A DNA stretch of 64,000 nucleotides from NCBI GenBank assembly GCA_947493695.1, contig CANLSF010000003.1:310001-374000 (forward strand). Direction: 5' to 3'. The translations under genes and the position numbers were made by a program. The number at the start of each line of letters is the position of its first letter. Within the stretch, counting starts at the first letter, position 1. The notes under the pieces are model-generated. The model was not told the origin of the DNA. It did not search any database and worked only from the letters and a program-made list of their open reading frames with translations. The DNA comes from an uncultured Kiloniellaceae bacterium (GTDB taxonomy: Bacteria; Pseudomonadota; Alphaproteobacteria; Kiloniellales; Kiloniellaceae). Shown piece after piece: positions 46,060-56,363 of this stretch.

Positions 46060-46532
46060 ACATTCTCGAAAAACAGGGCCCCGAGAATCATATCCACGCG
46101 CACGGCGTCCTCGGAAAGCGGAAGCAGTAAGCGGCCCAGCTTGACAAAATCCTTATCCGAAAAAGGTGCAGAGGAGTTGTTCACAAAGGGCACTCCCGAG
46201 CGCGCCACCTGCGCGTAGATTTCGGTCATCGGCTTCAGATTGGCTTCGCTGTAAAAGGACAGAAAGTTCTTACCAGTCGGATCCGAACCAACAACTTCGG
46301 TAATCTTGCTGCCGACCAGCCGGAAACTAAATTCCGGTTCCTCGTTATGCCAAGTTACATCAACAAGAAATATAATCGGAAGCAGTTCGGGAACATCAAG
46401 CGGATCTATCTGCGCCCGACTTGGAATGGATTCCTCTTTGGATTTCGACAACCAGTAATCATAGAGTCTTATTAGTGGCTCTGGACTAATCTTATCACGA
46501 AAAGCAACGACCGATTGTTCGACGTCAAACAT
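46056..46532 (-). CDS. PAS_5-type sensor protein
   Basis: 158 residues consisting only of one PAS-like domain of the type common in Rhodospirillales (LIRLYDYWLSK, ELLPIIFLVDV, FRLVGSKITEVVGSDPTGK, then LGRLLLPLSEDAVRVD). No output domain. It probably binds a small ligand or partner. Upstream lies a 350-base AT-rich region. Confidence 0.75.
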   Translation of the reverse strand: MFDVEQSVVAFRDKISPEPLIRLYDYWLSKSKEESIPSRAQIDPLDVPELLPIIFLVDVTWHNEEPEFSFRLVGSKITEVVGSDPTGKNFLSFYSEANLKPMTEIYAQVARSGVPFVNNSSAPFSDKDFVKLGRLLLPLSEDAVRVDMILGALFFENV

Positions 46533-46888
46533 AGAAATTCTTTACGGAAACTACAAACGCAAACGGCTATACACTTTGCAAAGCGAAATGCAAAGAGGTT
46601 TCGCTCTATCCTGTATTCAATGATGTTTCTACATAGTTAAATCAAAATAATTCATCCACCACCTTTTACTATTAACACGAGCGTGTTTTTTGTTTCCTAC
46701 GCATATATTCACTTAAGTGTATTCGTGCACAGCTGTGCCTTTCATCGCCCTCGAAGCTCTCTGTTCAGTAAAGCTAGAGCCATGACAAAACTTGACGTTT
46801 AACGCGACAAGCTTGCCTCCACCGTGTAATCTGCAGTCTCTCTATTCGAAAAATCCTCTACCCAAAATTTCGCCTGATCAACCCGCGT
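46533..46888. other. AT-rich divergent intergenic region
   Basis: Between the PAS gene and the exporter gene. It holds a perfect palindrome CACTTAAGTG at about 46711, a possible operator, and presumably both promoters. No gene seen. Confidence 0.45.
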
Positions 46889-48094
46889 TTGCCAGGGAGG
46901 CTTTCACGTAAAGTGACGTCTGATCCACCGCGCCCAGCCATAGCCATCCTCATCGCCGTCGCCGCAGTCGGTCCGCTTGCTCTTAACATTTTCACGCCTT
47001 CATTGCCCGGCATGCAACGCGTATTCGACGTTAGTTACGGAACGATCCAGCTCACGATAACGCTTTTTCTATTCGGTACCGCATTCGCGCAACTCCTGTA
47101 TGGCCCCCTCTCCGATCGCTTCGGTCGCAAGCCGGTTCTTCTGACCGGCCTTGTCCTCTTCCTGATCGGCAGCCTTGCCTCAGCCTATGCACCGACCATT
47201 TTCTGGCTGCTGTTCTCCAGAACGCTCCAGGCCGTGGGAGGCTGCGCCGGGCTGGTGTTAAGTCGCGCAATCGTCCGGGATATGCATAACCGCGAAAAAT
47301 CCGCGAGCATGATCGGCTACATCACCGTCGGCATGGTCGTCGTGCCGATGATCTCGCCTCTGATAGGTGGTTTCCTGGACGAATGGTTCGATTGGCGCGC
47401 AGGTTTCCTCTTCGTCACCGCCGTGGGTTTCTTGGTCCTCGTCTCGACGGTCCTCAAGCTCCCGGAGACAAACTTTGATCTTCGGCCCATCCCGGGTCTT
47501 CGCGGAATTCTCTCCAGCTACGGTGATTTGCTGGAATCTCGTGATTTTCGTCACTATGCACTTATTGCAGCTTTTACCTCGGCCGCTTTTTTCGCTTTTC
47601 TTTCGGGCGGCCCCTTTGTCGTCATTGAGCTGTTGGAACAGCCAAAGTCCGTCTACGGCATCTGTTTCGGCTTGGTTGCTTTCGGGTACATGTCCGGCAA
47701 CTTCCTGACCGGACGTATGGCCGAGCGCATGGGCACAAACCGCATGATCACCTTGGGGACGAGCCTTTCGCTGGTCGGCGCCGTACTGATGTGCGCCTTG
47801 GCCTTCGCGGAGAGCATCAGTCTTGCCGCAATTTTCGGACCGATGGCCCTCATCACTTTCGGCAACGGCTTGAGCTTGCCAAGCGCGACAGCCGGCAGTG
47901 TCAGCGTCAATCCAAAGATCGCCGGTGCCGCGGCCGGCCTGGCGGGCTTCTTTCAAATGACCCTGTCCGCCTGCGTGACTCTGTTGGTCGGTTATCTGCA
48001 GAGCGACAGCGCGCTGCCCATGATCTTCACCATTCTGGTCACAAGTCTAATCGCCGCTTCGATCCATACACACGTCAGTTTCCGGAAAAGATGA
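46889..48094 (+). CDS. Bcr/CflA-type multidrug exporter
   Basis: 401 residues from the TTG at 46889. A GTG at 46913 is also possible, with AGGGAGG 12 bases before it. Twelve membrane segments of the major facilitator family. PLALNIFTPSLPGMQ, FGTAFAQLLYGPLSDRFGRKP and RAIVRDMHNREKSA are the signature loops of the Bcr/CflA proton-drug antiporters. Inner membrane. Confidence 0.9.
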   Translation: MPGRLSRKVTSDPPRPAIAILIAVAAVGPLALNIFTPSLPGMQRVFDVSYGTIQLTITLFLFGTAFAQLLYGPLSDRFGRKPVLLTGLVLFLIGSLASAYAPTIFWLLFSRTLQAVGGCAGLVLSRAIVRDMHNREKSASMIGYITVGMVVVPMISPLIGGFLDEWFDWRAGFLFVTAVGFLVLVSTVLKLPETNFDLRPIPGLRGILSSYGDLLESRDFRHYALIAAFTSAAFFAFLSGGPFVVIELLEQPKSVYGICFGLVAFGYMSGNFLTGRMAERMGTNRMITLGTSLSLVGAVLMCALAFAESISLAAIFGPMALITFGNGLSLPSATAGSVSVNPKIAGAAAGLAGFFQMTLSACVTLLVGYLQSDSALPMIFTILVTSLIAASIHTHVSFRKR

Positions 48095-48126
48095 AAACCG
48101 GAGCAAGCAGCAAAAAACAAACGGTT

Positions 48127-48564
48127 TCAGTCCCGCGCGTGTTCGACGTTTCTCGACTCTTCTTCAGGAATGAAGGCCGCCAGCAAAAGAGATAGACAGG
48201 CAAGAACCTCCCGCGCGGTCGTATGGTGCAGCTTTTCATTCTGCGGGCCGTCGATAAAGTACAGTTCCAGGCGGTCGAGATAGCGGATTGTAAGATCGTA
48301 ATCCTGACCTTCGCTTGAGAGAAAGACCTGCAATTCCTCCGCATCGCCGTTCATTTGATTGGGTCCGACATAGCGGAACCTCAGTGCATCATGCCGGTTA
48401 TGGATTTTCTCCAGATAGCGAATCACAGGGAGCATCTTTCGATGCACCCGCGGTCTTGCCAGTGGCGTTCGAACCGGAAAGAGCTCTTCCCTGTCAGCAA
48501 GACTCTGCGAAGGCTGCTGCCACCAAATCTTGAGAAAACGCAAGAATCTCATAACCCTTCCCAA
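48127..48564 (-). CDS. Hypothetical cytoplasmic protein
   Basis: 145 residues, no signal or membrane segments. LEKIHNRHDALRFRYVGP, EELQVFLSSEGQDYDL and REVLACLSLLLAAF are readable. No family recognised. Converges on the exporter gene, 32 bases apart. Confidence 0.6.
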   Translation of the reverse strand: MGRVMRFLRFLKIWWQQPSQSLADREELFPVRTPLARPRVHRKMLPVIRYLEKIHNRHDALRFRYVGPNQMNGDAEELQVFLSSEGQDYDLTIRYLDRLELYFIDGPQNEKLHHTTAREVLACLSLLLAAFIPEEESRNVEHARD

Positions 48565-48816
48565 AACTGCGAAGTCAAAACAAGACCCATCTCCTTGACC
48601 TCTCCCTGCAGAACGCCGTGAGTATTCAAACCGATAGCGGCACTAAATGAGATATCAGTACTAAGCCGGAAAGCTGTGTCAAAGGGGTGGCTATTTGCTG
48701 TCCTTATTTGTCGCAGCGACGATTGACAGTTCAAAACCCCATTCAGGCTCTATCGCTTGCGCATTACGTTCGAGACCGTATAACAAAGGCTCATACCTGC
48801 CAGACTGAAAACAGCT

Positions 48817-50124
48817 ATGGTTTCTGGCGATCGGGGCGACGAGACAATTCTTGGAGACAATTTGTTGAAACCGACCCAACTAAGGGTTGCGATTGTCGGT
48901 GGCGGGCCAGCAGGCTTGATGGCTGCCCAGATCCTCTCAAGCAAGAATTTCGATGTCACGCTTTACGAAGCGAAGCCATCATTCGGTCGCAAATTTCTGC
49001 TGGCGGGACGTGGCGGGCTGAACCTGACACATTCCGAAGCATCAGAGGCTTTTCTATCGCGATACGGGCCCTCTGCCGACTTTTTCCGCGAAAAGCTCAA
49101 GCGCTTCGCGCCCGATCATCTGCGGGCCTGGTGCGATAATCTCGGCATTGGGACTTTCGTCGGATCCAGTGGCAGGGTGTTTCCCGAGTCCTTCAAGGCG
49201 TCCCCAGTGTTGCGGGCCTGGCTGACCCGTCTCCAAGAACAAGGCGTGCACCTGAAACCGGGCTGCCGATGGCAAGGCGCAAAAAATCTCTCCTCCCCAG
49301 GGCAAGCATCCTCGGCAGGCCTGATTGAACTTGAATTCCAGGACCGGACAGGCACGGAGTTCACAGTTAACTCAGACGCTGTACTTCTCGCACTTGGCGG
49401 CGCGAGCTGGCCACGCATGGGCTCCGATGGTCAATGGCTCCGCCATCTCAGACAGCTGGGCGCGGGCTGCCGGGAATTTCAGCCCAGCAACTGTGGCTTC
49501 AACGTGGATTGGAGTAAGAGTTTCGCGGAACGCTATGCCGGTACCGCATTGAAAAACCTGAAGCTAAAAGCGGGCACACAAGAAGTCAGAGGTGAAATCA
49601 TGATCTCCAGTTACGGTGTCGAAGGCGGAGGGATATATGCCCTCGGCCAGGCACTGCGCGAAGAGTTTCAAGAAAACCCTACGGCCCGTCTTGTCCTTGA
49701 CCTGAAACCAGACCTCAATCGCGATAAAATAATCCACCGCCTCGCCGGTCAGCGCAGCAAAGACAGTTTGGCAGGTAGGCTCCGCAAGTCCATCAAGCTC
49801 ACACCAGCCGCCGTGGCGCTGCTTCGTGAATGCTTCACTGGCGAAGAACTCTCCTCGCCGGATCAAATTGCGGACGCCGTAAAGAACCTTCCCCTGACGC
49901 TCACAGGAACGCAATCCCTGGAGCGTGCGATATCCTCCGTCGGCGGGCTCAAACTGGACACTGTGAGTGAGACTCTGATGCTTCAGAGTTTTCCGGGCGT
50001 CTTTGTCGCCGGGGAAATGCTCGACTGGGACGCTCCGACCGGCGGATATCTTTTACAGGGAACCTTTGCAACCGCGGTTTGTGCTGCTGAAGGCCTTGAG
50101 CGCTGGCTCACCCATACACACTGA
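48817..50124 (+). CDS. HI0933-like flavoprotein (TIGR03862 type)
   Basis: 435 residues. FAD-binding VAIVGGGPAGLMAAQIL near residue 25, AGRGGLNLTHSE and the C-terminal VAGEMLDWDAPTGGYLLQ match the HI0933-like oxidoreductases. Closest to the group described as TIGR03862. The reaction is unknown. The first 15 or so residues may not be translated, because a TTG before KPTQLRVAI would also serve as start. Single gene. Confidence 0.85.
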   Translation: MVSGDRGDETILGDNLLKPTQLRVAIVGGGPAGLMAAQILSSKNFDVTLYEAKPSFGRKFLLAGRGGLNLTHSEASEAFLSRYGPSADFFREKLKRFAPDHLRAWCDNLGIGTFVGSSGRVFPESFKASPVLRAWLTRLQEQGVHLKPGCRWQGAKNLSSPGQASSAGLIELEFQDRTGTEFTVNSDAVLLALGGASWPRMGSDGQWLRHLRQLGAGCREFQPSNCGFNVDWSKSFAERYAGTALKNLKLKAGTQEVRGEIMISSYGVEGGGIYALGQALREEFQENPTARLVLDLKPDLNRDKIIHRLAGQRSKDSLAGRLRKSIKLTPAAVALLRECFTGEELSSPDQIADAVKNLPLTLTGTQSLERAISSVGGLKLDTVSETLMLQSFPGVFVAGEMLDWDAPTGGYLLQGTFATAVCAAEGLERWLTHTH

Positions 50125-50375
50125 CCATCGCAAGAGAGCATCCGGCAACTCTTTCCTGATATCGTTTCGATGCGCGCGTGAGACTTCAATCGCATCGTGT
50201 TAAACGGCCTTCAGTCGGCATGTCACTGCAATGTCACAAGATTTTTCATACGCCGCCATCGTATGGTCACAAATGAACATTAAAGTCCGAACTCGCTTGA
50301 TGGCTTCATCTGTGTAAATCGACTTTAGCGTCGCGCTCATTTTGGAATGAGCATGGCAAGGGGGGACTGGCGATA

Positions 50376-50609
50376 ATGCCCACTCTACAAGCCGTGGACC
50401 TAAACAACTTCGAGTCTGTAGCAGATTCCTCTGCGCAGCTGTCGCAGAACAGTGAGTTTGCGCATGCAGTCGGCGAGCTCCAGGGAACGCGTCGAAAAAA
50501 CTCTCTGCGCGGATACTTCGCGCTCGGTTCCTTATTCGCAATTTCCGGGCTGGGATACACCGGCTTTTTATGGATATTTGATCAATTGGTTACGCTTGCG
50601 AACAAATGA
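50376..50609 (+). CDS. Small single-pass membrane protein
   Basis: 77 residues: polar N-terminal half, then a hydrophobic segment near 47-70 (ALGSLFAISGLGYTGFLW). A GGGGGGA tract 12 bases upstream is a poorly spaced ribosome site. No family known. The 374 bases after it (50610-50984) hold no gene I can support. Confidence 0.45.
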   Translation: MPTLQAVDLNNFESVADSSAQLSQNSEFAHAVGELQGTRRKNSLRGYFALGSLFAISGLGYTGFLWIFDQLVTLANK

Positions 50610-50984
50610 GACACTCCATCAATGCAAACGCCTGCCACGGCACGGAACCTGTAAAAATCTGCAGACCGCAATAACTGTGGCCTACGCGCCGTTTTTGGTT
50701 AATCCAAACAGCATCAAAAATTGAATAACTCTACAACTTGTTGATTTCGCGCCGTTAACGACCATTGGTCAAGACTGTGTTACACTGTAGGCTGTCCTTG
50801 CGAGACACAGTGTGAACGTGGGATCGATCGGCGGCACTGGAACAGCAGATATAGCTATTCTGCTTGCGATGAAGGCAACGGCGAAAAGAGCCTGCATCCG
50901 GTTCCTCTGCATAAAACGGCAAATGCATTGCCACGGCATCGCTCCCTTTACAGTGTGACTCGAGCGCCTATCGCTGGGGGAACG

Positions 50985-51284
50985 ATGCAAGCTGAGCAAC
51001 TACCGAAGGAACTGGCCGAAATCTGGGCACGCCAACTCAAACCTTTGGGTTGGGAAGAGCGCGTCCAACTGATGAACCAGTTTCATGAGAATCTTAAAGA
51101 AATGATCCCTGACTTCAGCGAATTCTGCGAAGTCTTTCCCGAGATCGTTACGGAAACTCTGAATCAGATTGATGAGCCCGATATTGCTTGCGATGCTCAA
51201 GCGCATATTTTCGCAAACTCCGCTGATGAGAAACACCGTCAGCTTGCCGGCGCCTGGTTCCGTGCGCACAGCCAAAGTCACTGA
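50985..51284 (+). CDS. Small acidic hypothetical protein
   Basis: 99 residues from the ATG at 50985 with GGGGGAA upstream. All-helical appearance (LAEIWARQLKPLGWEER, QLMNQFHENLKEMI). No family recognised. It precedes the acyl-CoA synthetase gene by 140 bases on the same strand. Confidence 0.6.
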   Translation: MQAEQLPKELAEIWARQLKPLGWEERVQLMNQFHENLKEMIPDFSEFCEVFPEIVTETLNQIDEPDIACDAQAHIFANSADEKHRQLAGAWFRAHSQSH

Positions 51285-51424
51285 AGCCCGCCCCTACTTG
51301 CATCGCTGACAAAAGCCAGAGTGCTTGAAGCAGACGCGCGTTCCGTGCTCAAGTTACACCAGCAGGCGACAGATCTGCATCTGGCCCGAACAGGAGTCGC
51401 AACGAATTAACGGGAGACCAAGAA

Positions 51425-53065
51425 ATGCTCGGTTTGATGATGGGCAAACCTCTTCTGATTTCGTCGATCCTGCAGCATGGCGCCGAGGTTTACGGCGAAC
51501 AGGAGATCGTATCACGCTCGGTCGAGGGCGATCTGCACCGCTATAGCTACAGTAAGGCCCATCAGCGCGCAAAACGTCTTGCAAACGTCCTGAAGAAGTT
51601 TGGCATCGAGCGCGGCGACCGGATGGCGACACTGGCCTGGAACGGCTACAGGCATTTTGAAATATATTACGGTGTCTCAGGGTTTGGAGCGGTCTGCCAC
51701 ACTATCAATCCGAGACTGCATCCCTCACAAATCGCTTACATCCTGAATCACGCCGAAGATAAATACCTCTTTGTCGATCTCACGTTCATGCCCTTGATTG
51801 AAGCGGTTCACGAACACCTCGAAGCCTTACAGGGAGTGGTGGTGCTGACGGATCGCGCACATATGCCTGAAAGCAAGATTCCCGGTTTGCACTGTTACGA
51901 AGACCTGTTGGAGGCATCCTCCGAGCAGTTCCACTGGCCCGAGTTTGATGAGAACTCCGCCTCATCGTTGTGCTATACATCGGGCACGACAGGGAATCCC
52001 AAAGGCGTGCTTTACAGCCATCGCTCGACCCTTCTCCACTCCATGGCCATAGCCCTGCCGCAGGCCATGAACCTTTCCGAGAAATCGGTCGTTTTACCGG
52101 TCGTTCCCATGTTCCACGTCAATGCCTGGGGCATCCCCTATGCCACACCCTTCACAGGAACCAAGCTGGTCAACCCAGGCCCCAAACTGGATGGCAACAG
52201 CCTCTGGGATCTCATGGAGGCCGAAGGCGTTACGGCCTCGGCCGGCGTGCCAACGATATGGCTGGACCTGCTTCGTGCTATGCGCGAGCAGGGTAGAGCG
52301 CCGGAAAAACTGAAATTCGTTGTCATCGGCGGCTCGGCCGTGCCGAAATCAATGGTGAAAGCCTTTGAACAGGGCTTCGGTGTTGAAGTCCGACAAGGCT
52401 GGGGCATGACTGAAACCAGTCCAGTCGGGACGATCAATGTGATTAAAGACTCCCATCTGGATTTAAGCGACGACGAACGCCACGATGTCCAGATCAAGCA
52501 GGGCCGAAAACTGTTCGGCGTCGACCTGAAGATTGTGGATGACGACGACGCACCCCTGCCCCACGACGGTCGAACCCAGGGCGAACTAAAAATCCGCGGC
52601 CCGTGGGTTTGCAGTTCCTATTTCAAACAAGACAACGCTGACGAACATTCTGATCGCGCCTGGAAAGACGGATGGTTCTCGACCGGTGACGTCGCGACGA
52701 TCGATGCTGAAGGTTACATGCAGATCACGGATCGCGTGAAAGACATGATCAAATCAGGCGGCGAATGGATCAGCTCAATCGATCTTGAAAATGCGGCAAC
52801 CGGCCACCCTGAAGTCGCCATGGCCGCCGTCATCGGGGTCAGTCATGAAAAGTGGGATGAACGCCCCTTGCTCCTGATTGTCGCCAAGGAGGGAACAAGT
52901 CCAGATATGGCTTCAGTGCGCGATTACCTCAGCGCTCAAGTCGCCAAATGGTGGCTTCCCGACGACATTATCCTCGTCGAGTCCCTGCCACTTGGTGCAA
53001 CCGGGAAAATACTCAAGAACCGTTTGCGCGAAGAGTACAAAGATCATTTGATGATCAAAGATTAA
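51425..53065 (+). CDS. Medium/long-chain acyl-CoA synthetase
   Basis: 546 residues, full-length for the family. AMP-binding motif [18 protein letters not shown] near residue 180, GWGMTETSP near 325, [27 protein letters not shown] (hinge), and catalytic Lys in [11 protein letters not shown] near the C-terminus. It activates a fatty acid to acyl-CoA with ATP. The type resembles AlkK-like enzymes used for beta-oxidation. Single gene with AGACCAAGAA before the start. Confidence 0.9.
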   Translation: MLGLMMGKPLLISSILQHGAEVYGEQEIVSRSVEGDLHRYSYSKAHQRAKRLANVLKKFGIERGDRMATLAWNGYRHFEIYYGVSGFGAVCHTINPRLHPSQIAYILNHAEDKYLFVDLTFMPLIEAVHEHLEALQGVVVLTDRAHMPESKIPGLHCYEDLLEASSEQFHWPEFDENSASSLCYTSGTTGNPKGVLYSHRSTLLHSMAIALPQAMNLSEKSVVLPVVPMFHVNAWGIPYATPFTGTKLVNPGPKLDGNSLWDLMEAEGVTASAGVPTIWLDLLRAMREQGRAPEKLKFVVIGGSAVPKSMVKAFEQGFGVEVRQGWGMTETSPVGTINVIKDSHLDLSDDERHDVQIKQGRKLFGVDLKIVDDDDAPLPHDGRTQGELKIRGPWVCSSYFKQDNADEHSDRAWKDGWFSTGDVATIDAEGYMQITDRVKDMIKSGGEWISSIDLENAATGHPEVAMAAVIGVSHEKWDERPLLLIVAKEGTSPDMASVRDYLSAQVAKWWLPDDIILVESLPLGATGKILKNRLREEYKDHLMIKD

Positions 53066-53087
53066 CCACCGGCCCGAAGACTCCGTG

Positions 53088-53888
53088 TTAGCCGGGTGAC
53101 GTCTCGTCAACCTGGATCCGAAAGCGAAAGGGCGAGTCGCTTCCGCCGGCAACAACCGAATTCGCCCCTGGCTGCAACAGAGTCACGTCGCGCGAAAAAT
53201 GTTCGCCGAGGGTGACCTCGTTTACCCTGGTTCCCAGTTCGGTCCGAAAATCACGGATCGCAAAGCCTTTTGACGTCTTCGCCACCGAAAAATGTACCTT
53301 AGCAAGGCGATGCGGCTCACCATCATGAAGAGGTAGATCGATGGTTATCGGCGGCAACGCCTCATCGTCGACCGGGTGTCGACCAACAAAAAACGGCAAA
53401 ACCTGAGGAGACAGGCCTTCAGTCGGCAGAACTGCGGCGACGGCATCGGAATCCGCCAGGATGGTGATGCTCCCGGCTGCGGGGCGCTCCTCCGAAGGCT
53501 CATCCTCGGGCGGGTCGGTCTTGCGGCGCCCGCCAACAACGACGGAGGCTGCGAACGCATCGTCCAGAGTATGGAGGCGCTCACTTAAACGTTGCATCAA
53601 TTCAAACGCTGTATCCGCATCCTCACTGACCCGGCGCAGGAAGTCGTCCCGCTGAATAGTCTCGACTTCGAGATTCGAGACGGCCTTCACCGTGGCACTG
53701 CGCGGGCGTCCTTCGATGACACCCATCTCACCAAAGTACTCGCCCGGACCGACGCGCCCCAAAGCGATGTCTCTCCCCCGCAGCTCCTTAATAATCTCGA
53801 CTTCACCGGATATGACTCGAAACACGATTTCGCTCAGGCCCCCTTCACGGAACACGATCTCGCCGCGCTCAAACCTTTGCTTGCTCAT
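53088..53888 (-). CDS. Cyclic-nucleotide-binding protein with FHA-like domain
   Basis: 266 residues. Residues about 8-125 are a cNMP domain with the phosphate cassette GEMGVIEGRPRSATV. After a charged linker, about 165-260 form an FHA-like fold (FFVGRHPVDD, LAKVHFSVAKTSKGFAIRD, LGTRVNEVTLG). FHA domains bind phospho-Thr, so the protein may link cAMP to a phosphorylation signal. A membrane adenylate cyclase is encoded at 27923. Convergent with the acyl-CoA synthetase gene. Confidence 0.8.
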   Translation of the reverse strand: MSKQRFERGEIVFREGGLSEIVFRVISGEVEIIKELRGRDIALGRVGPGEYFGEMGVIEGRPRSATVKAVSNLEVETIQRDDFLRRVSEDADTAFELMQRLSERLHTLDDAFAASVVVGGRRKTDPPEDEPSEERPAAGSITILADSDAVAAVLPTEGLSPQVLPFFVGRHPVDDEALPPITIDLPLHDGEPHRLAKVHFSVAKTSKGFAIRDFRTELGTRVNEVTLGEHFSRDVTLLQPGANSVVAGGSDSPFRFRIQVDETSPG

Positions 53889-54092
53889 GCCTTAAATTCC
53901 CCGTCGTCCATACAAATGCTCGGCAGATAATATGATGGCTTCTCACCCCTGCGCACACACTTTGTCGTCATTTATCTTACTATAACGCGAAGGCCCGGTA
54001 TGTGGGCGCTTTCAGCGTGGCTAACAGCGGTTCAAGTCGTGTTAAAGCGGCCCCGGCTCTGCACCGGTCCGCCCGATCATCCTCGCTCGCCC

Positions 54093-54707
54093 CTACAGAG
54101 GCAGGATATCCTGAAGCGAAGCCAAGCCTGTTTCGTCTCTGGTTTTCTTTTCTTCAACCAGAGCCCGGTAATCTTCAAGTACTTGGTCCGATATAACTTT
54201 TCCTGCTGCAATCGCGCGGCGAACAGCAACACGATAGGTAGATTTTCGCGACTTCAGACCAATGGCGGTGTAAGGAGGCAAGCGGCCAACCTGTCCACCG
54301 TTCGCCTCGAACCCGAATATCTGCAGTTCAATCGACAGCAAAGAACCGCGGTGGGGCCGATCCAGAAACAACAGATTATCGGAAAAGATCCCCGCCACAG
54401 ACCAGGCCTCGCGCGAATCACGTGGCGGTGTCCCCTTCCACCTGCCCCGAACGAGCAGAAACGCCGTCGCAAACCAATCGCTGGCCAATGCGTAGCGACC
54501 ATCCCGTCCTTTTATGGTGGAGAGGGTATCGGAGCGCCATTGATCCGCATATGCGGCGCGCAACGCCCCCATGTCCTGATCAACCGACACTCCAGTACCT
54601 GCATTTCCAGTGCTATCCAAAGCCAGAAACTCGGCCAGCGTCACCTCATGAATGGACTTCATAGTTTGGAGACACGCGGATAGGCGACAATCAAACTCAT
54701 GCGACAT
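54093..54707 (-). CDS. Hypothetical protein
   Basis: 204 residues, cytoplasmic. Readable pieces are YALASDWFATAFLLVRGRW, FLDRPHRGSLLSIELQIFGF and RRAIAAGKVISDQVLEDY. No family recognised. Its start overlaps the end of the upstream gene (54697-55185) by 11 bases, so the two form an operon. Confidence 0.6.
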   Translation of the reverse strand: MSHEFDCRLSACLQTMKSIHEVTLAEFLALDSTGNAGTGVSVDQDMGALRAAYADQWRSDTLSTIKGRDGRYALASDWFATAFLLVRGRWKGTPPRDSREAWSVAGIFSDNLLFLDRPHRGSLLSIELQIFGFEANGGQVGRLPPYTAIGLKSRKSTYRVAVRRAIAAGKVISDQVLEDYRALVEEKKTRDETGLASLQDILPL

Positions 54708-55185
54708 TCCGCATTTTCAACTTCATACCCACAATCTGGTAGATATTGAGTCCCGTAATGCTGGCGACTTCACGGAACGGCAAGGATGTCTCTGCCAAAA
54801 GAACTGCAGCGTGCCGGTAGGGATTCATCCGCGCTTTACTGTTTGAACGATTTGTCCCTCGCTGGCGACTTCGGCGTTCCTCCGCCCGACGCTCCTCAGC
54901 ATCCAGTCCGCGATCTTTAGCCGCTTTCATCGCCGCTTCACGCCGCGCTTTTTCCCGCCGGATCTCCTGATCCATGAGATGGGTAGAGGTCGCAAAACGA
55001 CTGGCGAACTCCCGCTCCGCCTCAGTTGGAGCGCGTTTTGCCTCTTGCCGTGGCCCCTCACTCGCACCTTGCGCACGCAACGCAGCCGCCTCATCAAGGG
55101 TCAGGCCTTTTCGCTCTGCCATGCGTTTAGCCGCAGCCAGGGCATTGTCCCGCTCGCCTTGAAAGGAGCTTTCGGCCGCGAGCAT
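54697..55185 (-). CDS. Hypothetical protein with C-terminal HTH-like end
   Basis: 162 residues, very rich in Ala, Arg and Glu with a long charged helix in the middle (AERKGLTLDEAAALRAQG, RRAEERRSRQRG). The last 40 residues (RHAAVLLAETSLPFREVA, ITGLNIYQIVGMKLK) look like a helix-turn-helix. The early part resembles DUF2786-like beginnings in rhythm only. First gene of a two-gene operon. Confidence 0.6.
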   Translation of the reverse strand: MLAAESSFQGERDNALAAAKRMAERKGLTLDEAAALRAQGASEGPRQEAKRAPTEAEREFASRFATSTHLMDQEIRREKARREAAMKAAKDRGLDAEERRAEERRSRQRGTNRSNSKARMNPYRHAAVLLAETSLPFREVASITGLNIYQIVGMKLKMRNVA

Positions 55186-55386
55186 CAGCAGGTTATGGAA
55201 CCGCTCCCGCTCGGCATCTGTGAAGGTCTCAGGAATAACAAACTCGCTGCATGTAAGGTCTATGCCGTTTTGTCGGCAATCACGCTCACTATACCATTGG
55301 CAACACCGTGCTGCCTACAGCCGCAAACATAAAAACAGCCAAATATCATACGCCTGCATAGGAATTAATTTATTAATGCCCTGACC

Positions 55387-56154
55387 TTAGAGTTTGCGGG
55401 TCAACCAGGCTTCTGCCTGTTCCCGGGCCAGGTCAACGTCACGCGACGAAAGGCTGTCATGAAGTTTCGCAAGTGGTTCGGCGACCTGACGCGCAAATAT
55501 CGCGTCCCGGCGACTTGCAATGTAGTACCAGGTATAAGCGGCAACCGGATCAATCCGGCTGCCCCGTCCTTCTTGATAACGCTCCGCGACAATCATCTGC
55601 GCAAATATATGCCCCTGCTCGGCGGCGGCCAGATACCAGCGTGTTGCATGGGAGGGATCCTGTTTTAAGCCGTCGCCCTGTGCATAACGTTCCGCCAGGT
55701 CGAACTGCGCACGCACCTCATGGCGCGCAGCCGATGCCTGCAACCATTCAACAGCCTTCGAAATATCTTTTTTGACCCCAAGGCCAGCAGCGTAATTCGC
55801 AGCAAGGCTGTATTGTGCAGATGCATCGCCCTGCTTCGCAGCCCTTTGATACCACTGGAAGGCCAAGCGATGATCGACCGCAACGCCCAGCCCCGTGGAA
55901 TAGACATTGCCCAGTGCCGATTGGGACCGTGCATCACCTTCATCCGCAGCTGCACGCCATTCAGCAACTGCCAAGGCGATATCGCCACCGTCATAGGCCG
56001 CGACACCTTCATAATAGCCGGCCCGCGCCTGGGGACTTGCCAATGCCATGCAGATCATAAAAGTCGCGAAGCACACAAACCCGCGCGCGCAACCATCCTG
56101 AGAGACAAGGGCTCTGAATTTTGCCAAAATCGTTGGCTCTGCATAGCTGTCCAT
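55387..56154 (-). CDS. Exported Sel1-repeat protein
   Basis: 255 residues. Hydrophobic segment about 26-44 with a possible cleavage after ARA. About four Sel1 repeats follow (AKQGDASAQYSLAANYAAG, LGVKKDISKAVEWLQ, AEQGHIFAQMIVAERYQEG). Sel1 solenoids bind partner proteins. Likely periplasmic scaffold of unknown partner. Confidence 0.85.
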   Translation of the reverse strand: MDSYAEPTILAKFRALVSQDGCARGFVCFATFMICMALASPQARAGYYEGVAAYDGGDIALAVAEWRAAADEGDARSQSALGNVYSTGLGVAVDHRLAFQWYQRAAKQGDASAQYSLAANYAAGLGVKKDISKAVEWLQASAARHEVRAQFDLAERYAQGDGLKQDPSHATRWYLAAAEQGHIFAQMIVAERYQEGRGSRIDPVAAYTWYYIASRRDAIFARQVAEPLAKLHDSLSSRDVDLAREQAEAWLTRKL

Positions 56155-56363
56155 CTTCGGAGATTATATCTCCCAAAGAGCCCCGGCAGCTCAAATCTAC
56201 GTTAGGTCATGAGCTCGTGAGCGACATTCACGCTGATTCCGGCAAATTGGAGCAGCTCAAGTTTAGATATAGAATCACCAATAGCGACCCCTCGAGCTTG
56301 GGAATCGGCTCTGACGATATGATGTAGGTCGCAATCACATGTTTCAGCGAAACATGATCCGGT

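Noticed and set aside
47258-47956. 232-codon minus-strand frame opposite the Bcr/CflA gene
   Set aside because: Charged, low-complexity antisense shadow of a membrane protein gene.
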